Source of the DNA: Isohypsibius dastychi
Lineage: Eukaryota > Tardigrada > Eutardigrada > Parachela > Isohypsibiidae
Assembly (NCBI GenBank): GCA_034696485.1
Contig: JAQIWT010000565.1
Coordinates: 1-17,986, forward strand
Reading direction: 5' to 3'
DNA: 17,986 nucleotides
Program-made: the position numbers and the translations under genes
The notes under the pieces: model-generated
The model's input: the letters and a program-made list of their open reading frames with translations, nothing else
Database searches by the model: none
Told to the model about the DNA's origin: nothing
In this document: piece by piece, positions 9,293 through 17,986 of the stretch
Layout: each line of letters opens with the position of its first letter
How positions within the stretch are numbered: position 1 is the stretch's first letter

Positions 9293-11727
9293 ATGTCCAC
9301 TCGTTTTGTTCCGGAAGATGTGCAATCGCGTACAGCCCGACCCTTACTAACAATGACGGACATTGATAACGAGGCAGCTTTTGTGGCGCTGGAGCCCCGG
9401 ACTCCTGCGAGCAATCGGAAACGTATGTTACAACATCTCGTGAAACAACCTGGAACATGAGCCCGAAATGCTGTGTTTCAAAGTAATTATTTTTTCCGAC
9501 TGTTTCAGGGAACGGAAGATGGATTTCAGCACGTTATACCTTTGCGATATTTGCTTTTTTCGGATTTATGAATCTCTACGCTCTTCGCGTGAATCTCAGG
9601 TATGTCTAGTTTTTTCGGGTCCGGACGCACCTTGGCCTTCAGAATGGTGCAAAAACTGTATAATTGTAAATCTATAGTGGCATCAAATGTTGGAGTTAGT
9701 AGAAAATTGACGGGACTGTTGATCTCATCGAAGAAAAAATCCCCATTTGATCCAATTTTTTTCTCCCATTTTAGTGTTGCGATTGTCGCGATGGTTCGTG
9801 CTCGTCATTATGTGACAAATGGAACACAGCCGACAGAGGATTCATGTCCGGTAGATAACGCAACGAGCTCACCGAAGCAGCAGGTAAAACAGAAGACGAG
9901 TTTATTTCTGGGAATTTCGCATAAATGTCATATCTCGTTTGTTTGAACAGGAAGGAGAATTTATTTGGAGCACACAGACACAAGGAATTATTCTTGGTAA
10001 ATATCACTGGTGTTGTCGTGGCGAAAGTTGATTGACATTGTGTAACTTACAGGGTCGTTCTTCTACGGCTACATTTTTACTCAACTTCCGGGCGCCTGGA
10101 TTGCGAAAAAATTTGGAGCAAAACAGCCGTTTGGATTGAGTGTATTTCTCGCTGGGATTCTCGCTTTGTTCATCCCGCTGGCAGCAAGATGGCATTACGG
10201 TGCTTTGATTGTTGTCAGAATTCTTCAGGGAGTTTGCGAAGTAACTCACTTCCGGTTGCATTCTGTGAAGTATTCCGATAAAACAAAATATGATATTTTA
10301 GGGTGTTTGCTTTCCAAGTGCCCATACACTACTCGGGAAATGGTGTCCCCCGCTGGAGCGAACGCGCATTGTCAGCATCGTTTATTCCGGAATGCATGTT
10401 GGGACTGTTGGAACTTTGTTGATTTCCGGTGTTCTGGCTGATAACTTGGGATGGCCATCCATCTTCTACTTTTTTGGAACAGTTGCAATTTTGTGGTACA
10501 TCGTATGGTTCTTCTTTGGACATGAATCTCCAGAATCTCATCCACGAATCTCACCGAAAGAAAGGGAATATATTGTGACGTCAATTGGCCATGCCGCTGA
10601 TCATGATCCGAATAGCACGAAAATCCCCTGGAAAAAGATGCTCATGTCATTGCCTGTTTGGGTAATTATTCAAGCCTCGTTGACTCGAGTGAAGATGGAA
10701 TTGTTTTGAACACGATGTCATAACTATCTTTCGAACGAATGCGGAGAATTCTTCTTCTGTGAAAAAACAAATAAAATCATCATTTGCATATTTTTTATTG
10801 TGTTTTTTGAAAGTTATGTTTTTAAAGACATATTTGTCTTCAGCAATTGTTTGACTTGATACAGAATTTCGGAGCAAAATGCTATCTGTACTCATAAACT
10901 AACATGGTTTTTCTGATCGTTTTAAATTTATAATAGTTTTTTCATTATGAGTAATTTATTTGGCTCAAATTATCGAAATTGTGAATTTTCGACGATTTTA
11001 TTTTATTCATCAAAATTCATTCTCTTGGCAAATGACAGTACTGCAGTTCTAGCTAAATTATGAAATATTTTGATGATATGATAAATTCCGGTTTTTGTTG
11101 TTCTAGGCAATTGCTGTTGGTCACTTCGGTAACAACTGGGGCTTTTATGTCCTCCTAACGAATCTCCCAACCTATCTCAGCAACGTGCTTCATTTCAATA
11201 TGAAAGAAAACGGTCTCATGTCCGCACTGCCCTACCTGGCCATGGCCATCGTCATGCCCATTTCCGGCTACTTTGCCGACCTCATCCGACGTCGCCGCTA
11301 TCTCTCCACAACAAATGTTCGTCGAATCTTCCATTTTCTCGGAGTTTCCTTTCCGGCTCTGTGTTTGGTCGCTGTTGGATATACCGGATGTGACTCGAAT
11401 TTGGCCATGTTGTTACTAACACTTTCCGTCGGAAGCGCCGGATTGGCGTCAGCGGGAGGATTTCAAGCTAATCACATTGATCTCTCTCCGACTTTTGGGG
11501 GGATCTTGATGGGACTGACTAACACTCTTGCAACAATTCCGGGAATTATCGGACCGTATGTCACTGGAGTTATTACAACGGATCAGACGACTGCGCAATG
11601 GCGAATGGTCTTCCTCATCGCCGGTGGAATTTATGTGGTTAGTGGAGTGTTTTATGTAATATTCTGCTCGGGTGAACCGGCCAGTTGGGAAAAGAAAAAA
11701 TCGGTGAAATCCGAGGAAGACGATTGA
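9293..11727 (+). CDS. SLC17A5: SLC17 family transporter, sialin-like
   Basis: Seven exons: 9293-9422, 9509-9599, 9775-9883, 9951-9996, 10053-10240, 10302-10661, 11107-11727 (TGA). They total 1545 nt and 514 residues, with every junction in phase. It is a major-facilitator anion transporter. TM1 reads ARYTFAIFAFFGFMNLYALR followed by VNLS. A lumenal loop has two N-glycosylation sequons (N89GT, N102AT). Then come TQGIILGSFFYGYIFTQLPG, EGVCFPSAHTLLGKWCPPLER (about 188-208), ENGLMSALPYLAM, and GILMGLTNTLATIPGIIGPY. These blocks match human sialin closely in order and spacing. Sialin exports sialic acid and acidic sugars from lysosomes with protons; relatives carry glutamate or phosphate. Invertebrates have many SLC17 paralogues, so the substrate is not certain. 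The N-terminus has a PLL (17-19) where sialin has its dileucine signal, but without the acidic residue at the usual position. The 46-nt exon 4 is small. Confidence 0.92.
10662..11106 (+). other. Sixth intron of SLC17 gene
   Basis: A 445-bp intron (GTAATT donor, TTCTAG acceptor) joining PVW to AIAVGHFGNNW. It is AT-rich. No repeat or nested gene is recognisable. Confidence 0.7.
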
Positions 11728-12117
11728 TTTGATGGCATTTCTTACTTGAGTGACCCCGGATAGTATTTCCAGAATAGATCTTCTGTTTGTTTTGCGTTGA
11801 TTTGATCATTGGATATCTGCCCGTGATTTTTCATGAAATCCTAATTTATCCTGGAGTGGCTTGAGGAAAATTGCAAAAATAAAGCGTAATTCTGCATTTT
11901 CTGATGTTGGTTAAATGTGAGCCGATCTACCGGTGCGAGGGTGAGAATCGATCGAAAATCGAATCCGGCCCTATACCTGACCATTAAATTTCCGAGCGTG
12001 AATAGATGAATATTGATCGTAGTTTGTCAGAAATATGGATGTACAGTACTGAATTGGCAGAATTTATTTTCTTCTTATCTGCTTTGAATTCGGAATTATT
12101 ATCCGGGTGTTTGAAAG
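11728..12117. other. SLC17 3' UTR and WDR19 promoter region
   Basis: A 390-bp gap between two co-directional genes. The first 155 bp end at the AATAAA of the transporter gene. The remaining roughly 230 bp must hold the WDR19 promoter and 5' UTR. I looked for an RFX X-box (GTNRCC...RGYAAC), common upstream of ciliary genes, and saw no good match. Confidence 0.5.
11878..11883 (+). other. Poly(A) signal AATAAA, SLC17 gene
   Basis: Canonical AATAAA about 150 bp after the transporter stop codon. Confidence 0.65.
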
Positions 12118-15100
12118 ATGTCGGCTTTGAAGGTAATTAAGATGATATTTTAGACATCGAAAGATTGTTATTGTTTTTCGTGTGATTTGTTTCCAGGTCT
12201 TTGCGAAATTCAGTATTGACATTCTTCGCGATAAGAAACGAAAGGAAATAATTCTCCTCTGGCAGCCGGTTGAGAATAATTTTCTGGCGATCGGTGTTGT
12301 GGCTAGCAGACGTTTAGGAGTTTATAACAGGCAAAACGGGAATATTCTGGATGTCAACCTTCCAACTGGATGTTCGCATTTGGCATGGAATCGAGATGGA
12401 TTGCTTCTTGCGGTGGGTTGTTGGGATGGAACAAGTTCGTTGATCTTCATGTGGTCGCCGATGAATCAGCGATTGACTCGACAAGATTTGGATGTGGCGC
12501 AAATGGGGATGGTCACTTGGATGGGATGGAGTTCAAGTGAAGATATCGTTGCCATTTGTTTTAATTCAGGTATGTTGGCTTGTTTGGATTTCGCATCATC
12601 TGAGGATATTAAACTGTAGAGAAAATATAATTAATATCTTCCGTTGCATATTTGACAGGGAGTAATCAAATATAAAGTTGTTCCCTCAGACTGAAAGCTA
12701 ACCAGTAGTTTGAGTTCGATTTGGATGGACGTATTTAATCAATTATTGTAGATCCAAGTTTAACAATATTTTTGATTTTGTTTGGTTTCAAGTTTTACTT
12801 TATTAAAGATGCAACTGTGTAAGATTTCAGCCCTTCTCCGGTTGCTAAACATTAACTTAATTAAAATTACCTATTTGAATGAAATTAAATTGAAATTATA
12901 TAAATTTAATAAAATTTTTAATTTTGGTGAAATTATGGTTTTTACGTACCTTCATTAAAGGCTGTGTTTTGCCAGTTTTTAATGTTATTTTTTAAAGTGA
13001 CCCCATTTCTCAAAGAACAATCGGTACAGTACTGGTAATGATTGTTATGTTACTATTATATTCTTGCTTTTAGGTAACATTATTCTCCTGGATAAAGCGC
13101 GAGACAAAACAATGCATGTTCGAGGATCTCATTCACATCCAATTACGGACGCCGCTTGGAGTACGGACGGCATATTGGCCACATGCTCCTTATCTGATCT
13201 GGAAAATACCAAAGGAGATGCATCAAAAGTGGAGTTTATAAGTTCATCGGGAGAACGAATGTTGCCGCCAAGAGAAAGTCCATATGGCATGCTGAGTGAC
13301 CTTCGGTTCGCTGTTAGCAAGTTCGGCGAGCTCGGACGACTTGAGCAAAATACGGTAAAGCTCCAGAAACATGGGCACTTTCCAGAGGTGGCCAATCTAT
13401 CTCAGATCGTCTCCGATCTATCCGATCTAAGTGCGATCCAAAGCGATTCTATATGACAGGCCCTGACATTCCGCCGTGGTGCACGCCCATGAAGGGGAAG
13501 AGAGCAGCAAAATAGCACGGCAGTCTATGGAGAGACGCGAGTACGATACCTCCGATTAATTATTGCACCATAACTGACCACCCGTTTTTGAAAGTGAAAT
13601 AATGAAAAACAATATCGGAACTGAAAGAAGTTTTATAAAAATGAATGAGCAAATTCCGTTGGAAACTTGGATGAAAAAGATCGGTTTTCTCTGGCTCATT
13701 GTATTACTGCCTACTTCTACCCTGCCAGTAGGCTGCCTAAAAGGCGTGCTTCTCTTTACATACCCCGTATCCTTATATACACTTTATTCGGAATCGCTTG
13801 TTGTGAGCATATTTCCTGATTCTCTTTTCCAAAAACTTTTCTTCACTGACCTTCAGTGACCGAAATTTGTGTAGTCATTTTTGAAAAGACTGGTGAATAT
13901 TGGAGTTTCATCGCTTCTTGGAGTTTCATCGAAGGTGATCTAATTTTGAACAATAGGCCAAGTGTTATTGAACATGTTTGCAGGTGCTGGTCAAGCAGGC
14001 TGATCAAGTAGGCCGGGAGGGCAAGAATAGCCGGCACACTCATCGCCGAATTCCTTCTCGCATAAACTTTTGGCGCGGTGAATTGGCCGCACAAATCAAT
14101 GAAAAAAGGTGCATTTTTTACGAATATCTGAGATTGTAGCTACTCTCTTTCTGTACTGAATTCTGCCATCAGAAATTATACACGATAATCGTCGAATTAT
14201 CAAATAAATCCAACAACGTTTTTGTGCTCAGGCTGCAGGTAGACGCCAATGCTGAGCGAAGCAAAATCTCCCCTTCATGGGCGTGGTATATAATTGTTTT
14301 ATGGCCTATGTCAGGGCCTGTCATATAGAATCGCTTTGTGCGATCTATCGATCTATTTAGATCGAAACGTAGATCGAAACGGGCAGGTAGCTTAGATCAT
14401 AAATTAGATCATAATTTGAAATAGATAAAATCGTTTTTTGGTGGAAAATAAATCGAAATCGCCTGATTTTCGGGAGTTTTTTGTGTCACAGTTTGGCTGT
14501 TTTGGTTCATTTCTTGCCAGCCCAAGCCAGCTTGTTCAGTGGTGGCTTGGACGGAGGTTCCAGTGAGGGAGAAATGCACTCCGCTTCCATTAGCGAAGCG
14601 GAAAGCGTTCTCGCTTCTGCTTCGCTTTGCTTAGTGGAGGGTTTTCGGTGTGGGGAAATCAAGATCTGATTCCCTTGGTGTGACCAATGGTGTCAAAGAA
14701 GTTGTGCTGTTTATTATATAAAAAAAAACCTGAATACGGTGAATCCACTATTTAACATATCAGCTTAGATCGGAAAATCAAATAGATCAAATCGCTTTTT
14801 TAAAAATAGATATAGATCGTGAAGATAGATCGTTTTGAAAAAATCAGATAGATTTTAACTTAGATCAGCCGAATTTCAGATAGATGGCCACCTCTGGCAC
14901 TTTCTATGTGTTTTATATATCTCAGGATATCTTTTGAAATATCGATTCAAAAAGAATTCCAAAAACTCCGAACTTTCTGGAAAGAAATAGAAATAAACTG
15001 AAATGATTTGAAATGATTAAGAATTATTAATACCAATAATTGGTACTGATTAATGATTAATAATAATGAATAATTTGAACCAGTTTATTTAATGTGAATA

Positions 15101-17986
15101 ATTTGAAATGATTTAAAAAAATAAATCTGAATAATTTGAGATGATATTCGACAGCTTATTTTTTGAATACAGAATTTTCATTTTTCTTTAATCTCATTTG
15201 TTGAAAAAAGATGAACATTAACATTTTGGGTGTGATTTTTCCAGCTTTGTTGTGTGGCCAATCAGAAAACTTTGGTGCTCTTCAATCTGGAAGACGAGAC
15301 GCGTTCTCTTCAATATTCCTTCAAATCGGACTACGGGGAAGTGGTCAACTACACCTGGTTTGGAGACGGATATATTCTGATCTGTTTCAAACAGGTAAGA
15401 ATCAACTTGCCTAATATTTTAGATTATGTTTTTTTCGTATTGCCGGTTAAATAAGTCTAATGCGGAAGATGAAATTTGTCTTTTTCATTATCTTCAAGGG
15501 CGTTCTTATCTGGGTATCTTCTCATCCAGATGAACATGGAAAAGAGCTCCAGCATCTCAACGTCTTTCAAGCCGGCATAGCTGACCTCGAAGCGACACTC
15601 GATGGAGCCAGATTCGCTATTTGTTCTGGAATTGGAGTTAAAATATTCAACACCGATATTACCCGAGCTCGCCAATCAGAAGCGGCCATTTCTCAAGGCT
15701 CAGATTTGCAGAAATTGGCCTGGAGTACAGACGGTGAGAAATTCATAAATTCATAATTCATTTTGCATAACTGATAATTTTTCAACTGAAAAATACAGTA
15801 TATGTACAAAAACTCAGATTTGTTTTTTGACAATCAGAGTTACTTTCGGATTATCTTGTCCATTCTTAATAACCTTAGAAAAATGCCCGGGGCAAATTCC
15901 TCGGAACTCGTTACAATACATTTTATTATTATTAGAACGTAACATTAATGGTGCATAAATATTGTATGTATAAGTGTATAATATCTCTCCTAAAAAATTC
16001 GGTTTCCGGAATTTTTCAAAACTTGCATTTTAACTTTTTTTAAACCGTTTTTTGATTTCAGGAGTTCTCTTGGTCGCCGCCGGAAGTGATGGTCAGATTA
16101 ACATATTTCTGGCAAAAGTTTCCAACCTCGGATGCACTTGGCATGACAATATTGCATTCATGGTCTCCTTGAATATGTTCCATATCACGAGAACTTCCAA
16201 TCTCCCCAAAATCTCCAGCCGAATCACTTCAACATTCGAACCATCCTTCGTGGCGCTCGGACCAAATCATTTTGCGGCCGGCATAAATAATCTTGTACAT
16301 TTCTATGGATGGACCCCTGATCATGGTAGAGTACACTCCTCAAAAATCGCTGATTTTATAATGTGGATTTTTTTGTAGAACTACCGGAAGCTGCAGATGG
16401 TGACCTTTTGGGAACGTATGAATATTCCGGAATAATTAGCGCAGTCGAGCTCGGATGGGATATTGCTGTGATTTTATTCACCGATGGTCAACTTACGACG
16501 CATGAGTTGTCGTCGGAGAAGAAAACGTTTGTTCCACGAATCGAAGCAACGGTGTCTTCAATCACGGGACTTAAAGGTAAAATCAGGGAATTGGAATCAC
16601 AGTTTTGATTTTGAGTGTTTACGTTTGTTTTATTCAGATATCAGTGTCTTTACATTGGCAAATAAGAATTTGTATTTCGGGACGACTTTGGGACATCTTG
16701 GTTATTTGCCTTTACCGGATCAGAAACATGAAATATTCCTGCAACACACCTGCCAAGTTCAGTTTATATCCGTCAAAGCTTCTGATGCGTTGTACGTGAA
16801 ATGGTTTTTTTAGGAAGTTTGTTATTTTTCATTTTAGCGGACTAGATATTTATTCGCAAATTTTTTACGAAAGATAAATGCACATAGTATCATTTTACGT
16901 ACCATATTATATATAAATATATATATATTGAACTACCGTACGTATAAAGTTTGTTCATAAAAATTCCCAGCGTATATTTGGGGTTAACAGTTTTTCAAAT
17001 TTAATAATTTTGTCCAAACTTGTGACGTTCCCATATTTTGACAGAGTTGCCTTCATCGACATTGCAAACGAAGCTCATTTATATTATATTTTATCTGATG
17101 TCTGCCTCAAATTTCCCACAATCACCGGAAAGCCGTCCTCGATCCTATTCGACTGGAGTAACGAAGTACTATCATCGGTAAATTGGTTCACATTTTTTAT
17201 GAAATGTTTTGTTTTTTTTTACCCATTCATGTTTTTTAGAGCTGCCATACTTCCCATATTGTGATCCATGCAGATAACAAAGCCCATCTTTTTGCCTTTA
17301 TCCCCTGTTCCATCAACGGAAGTCATATAGAAGAAATCCAGTCGACTTCCGGTGGCGCTGACCTTGTGGAATATGATTCCAGAGTACTTTCATTCCGAAA
17401 TGGAGACATCATATGTTTATTCAATGGATCGATTAATGTGAAAAAACTGGAGATTTTTCGCAAAGCACAAAATGAAAGTGCCGCGTTGGAGGACGTGGCT
17501 GTTCGGGTGGACTCCTTGATTCAACTTCACCGTTATAAAGAAGTACGAAACCGTTTTGAAATTCAACTGACTTTATTCAACAAAAATTATAATTCAATAA
17601 AAAAACGAATCATTGTTTAATAAACTAGTTCTCGAATGTTCGAAAATATTAAAAAAAAACCGAAAAAAAATATTGAAAATAAGGCAGTACGTATTGAATA
17701 TCCAAATATTTTTATTTTTTCAATATTCAAATTCAAAAAATATTCAATGTTCAGATAATTAAATTTTTAGAATATTTAAATTTTTTCACCCTTCAACAAA
17801 ATTATTTCAACTTTAGGCTGCAAAAATTTCCCGGAAATTTGGATTGACTAAACAATTAGAAGTGATTGGGCAGAAATGCGTTCAAGAACTCGACGTGGAG
17901 CTAGCCCTGGCCGCATATCGACATTGCGGACGTTTCGACAAAGTCCAAATTCTTCAGCCTTACCTCAACATTGAAAAAGTCTCCGA
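12118..17986 (+). CDS. WDR19: WDR19/IFT144, IFT-A subunit, 3' incomplete
   Basis: Eleven exons are visible: 12118-12132, 12197-12569, 13074-13354, 15245-15394, 15499-15733, 16062-16325, 16379-16576, 16638-16791, 17045-17177, 17240-17542 and 17817-17986 (window end). They are phase-consistent and give about 758 residues of an expected 1300 or more. The protein is a WD-repeat N-terminus: NFLAIGVVASRRLGVYNRQN, CSHLAWNRDGLLLAVG, NIILLDKARDK...WSTDGILATC, VNYTWFGDGYILICF, LQKLAWSTDGVLLVAAGSDG, then LGPNHFAAGINNLVHFYGW, which mirrors the LAVGMNN.AWFY block of WDR19. The last exon, ELDVELALAAYRHCG, is the start of the TPR-like helical region. IFT144 belongs to the IFT-A complex that drives retrograde transport and membrane-protein entry in cilia (dyf-2 in C. 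elegans). The first exon codes only MSALK. Exon 9 could begin at 17047 instead of 17045. Sequence is diverged, but WDR35 and IFT122 fit less well. Confidence 0.88.
12570..13073 (+). other. Second intron of WDR19
   Basis: A 504-bp AT-rich intron (GTATGT donor, TTGCTTTTAG acceptor) splitting a Gly codon between FNS and NIILLD. No repeats or genes are recognised in it. Confidence 0.75.
13375..13382. repeat. Target-site duplication, left copy (GCACTTTC)
   Basis: Eight bases directly before the left CAGAGG terminus, identical to 14897-14904 directly after the right terminus. An exact 8-bp duplication suggests a fairly recent insertion and fits hAT integration. Confidence 0.85.
13433..13498 (+). 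repeat. Internal inverted repeat of hAT element, left arm
   Basis: Contains a 30-bp stretch (13440-13469, including GATTCTATATGACAGGCCCT) and a 17-bp stretch (13482-13498, CACGCCCATGAAGGGGA). Both recur in inverted orientation near the right side of the element (14308-14337 and 14269-14285), in mirrored order. Confidence 0.85.
13900..13931 (+). repeat. Short direct repeat inside hAT element
   Basis: TTGGAGTTTCATCG occurs at 13900-13913 and again at 13918-13931, separated by four bases (18-bp period). Confidence 0.75.
14269..14345 (-). repeat. Internal inverted repeat of hAT element, right arm
   Basis: Inverted partner of 13433-13498. 14308-14337 is an exact reverse complement of 13440-13469, and 14269-14285 of 13482-13498. 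The two arms enclose about 770 bp. Confidence 0.85.
14338..14880. repeat. Dispersed AGATC/GATCT motif array in hAT element
   Basis: About a dozen copies of AGATC or GATCT, often as TAGATCG, TAGATCA or GATCTAT, are scattered over the right subterminal part in both orientations. A shorter set (13403-13438) lies just inside the left terminus. They could be subterminal transposase-binding repeats, which hAT elements commonly carry. Confidence 0.6.
14897..14904. repeat. Target-site duplication, right copy (GCACTTTC)
   Basis: The right partner of 13375-13382, immediately after the terminus CCACCTCTG. Confidence 0.85.
14989..15145. repeat. AT-rich degenerate tandem repeat
   Basis: Interspersed copies of TGAAATGATT and GAATAATTTGA, with the near-palindrome TACCAATAATTGGTA around 15031-15045. 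It lies in the third WDR19 intron, to the right of the hAT insertion. Confidence 0.6.
15734..16061 (+). other. Fifth intron of WDR19
   Basis: A 328-bp AT-rich intron (GTGAGA donor, TTGATTTCAG acceptor) splitting a Gly codon between WSTD and VLLVAAGSDG. I see nothing else in it. Confidence 0.75.
16905..16930. repeat. TA-rich microsatellite
   Basis: A run of alternating TA/AT (ATTATATATAAATATATATA and onward) in the eighth WDR19 intron. Confidence 0.7.

Larger units (their letters stand above)
13383..14896. mobile_element. Non-autonomous hAT-type DNA transposon
   Basis: A 1514-bp insertion in the third intron of WDR19. Its ends are inverted repeats: left CAGAGGTGGCCAATCTATCT, right (reverse complement) CAGAGGTGGCCATCTATCTG, matching over about 20 bp with one indel. 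It is flanked by an identical 8-bp direct repeat GCACTTTC (13375-13382 and 14897-14904). CAGAG-type termini with 8-bp target duplications are the hallmark of the hAT superfamily. No transposase is present: the longest internal frames (85 codons at 13602-13859 plus, 83 at 13843-14094 minus) resemble nothing known. Inside are AGATC-rich arrays and a second, longer inverted repeat (listed separately). Removing the element and one target copy restores a simple intron of about 370 bp. The insertion begins 28 bp after the end of exon 3. Confidence 0.88.

Noticed and set aside
11890-12117. RFX X-box upstream of WDR19
   Set aside because: No sequence close to GTNRCC with a following RGYAAC half-site was found by eye on either strand.
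13355-13456. Extension of WDR19 exon 3 through ORF to 13456
   Set aside because: The open frame runs on into the hAT element. A GTAAAG donor at 13355 gives a phase-0 join to 15245 that restores WDR19 similarity, so the extra 33 codons are intronic.
13602-14094. Possible transposase remnants in the hAT element (frames 13602-13859 plus and 13843-14094 minus)
   Set aside because: Neither shows hAT dimerisation, zinc-finger or catalytic motifs; they are short and look like chance frames.
13451-14328. A second nested hAT element bounded by CAGGCCCTGACA
   Set aside because: Flanks are CTATATGA on the left and TCATATAG on the right, an inverted rather than direct repeat, so there is no target duplication.

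Overview
The window is nuclear DNA of an invertebrate animal. Its genes carry many short spliceosomal introns (often 56 to 77 bp, with GTAAGT-like donors and TTTTCAG or TTTTTAG acceptors), moderately AT-rich spacers and degraded transposons. The gene set (p97 cofactor, nucleolar-type deubiquitinase, SLC17 transporter, IFT-A subunit) is animal and implies cilia. Intron style would suit a compact-genome ecdysozoan such as a small arthropod or tardigrade, but I cannot fix the phylum from sequence alone.

Layout. (1) 1-633, minus: C-terminal part of a LINE-type reverse transcriptase starting at its FADD motif, open to the window edge, probably a 5'-truncated insertion. (2) 1099-2396, minus: a seven-exon gene, phase-consistent throughout, that I do not recognise and that simple ORF calling misses. 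(3) 2717-4201, minus: p47/NSFL1C with UBA, SEP, SHP box and UBX, plus an intron in its 5' UTR. (4) About 4368-4934: a head-to-head intergenic region with a CRE palindrome and a GGCGCC palindrome. (5) 4935-8543, plus: a USP36/USP42-type ubiquitin protease of six exons. (6) 9293-11727, plus: a sialin-like SLC17 transporter of seven exons. (7) 12118 to the window end, plus: the N-terminal half or so of WDR19/IFT144, eleven exons seen, incomplete at the right edge. Its third intron holds a 1.5-kb non-autonomous hAT-type transposon with terminal inverted repeats and an exact 8-bp target duplication.

p47 and the USP36-like protease both act in ubiquitin-dependent processes and share one promoter region, so co-expression is plausible. 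The transporter and IFT144 have no evident functional tie to them. I found no convincing new molecular system. The most useful results are the unlisted minus-strand gene, the precisely bounded hAT element and the shared p47-USP36 promoter.
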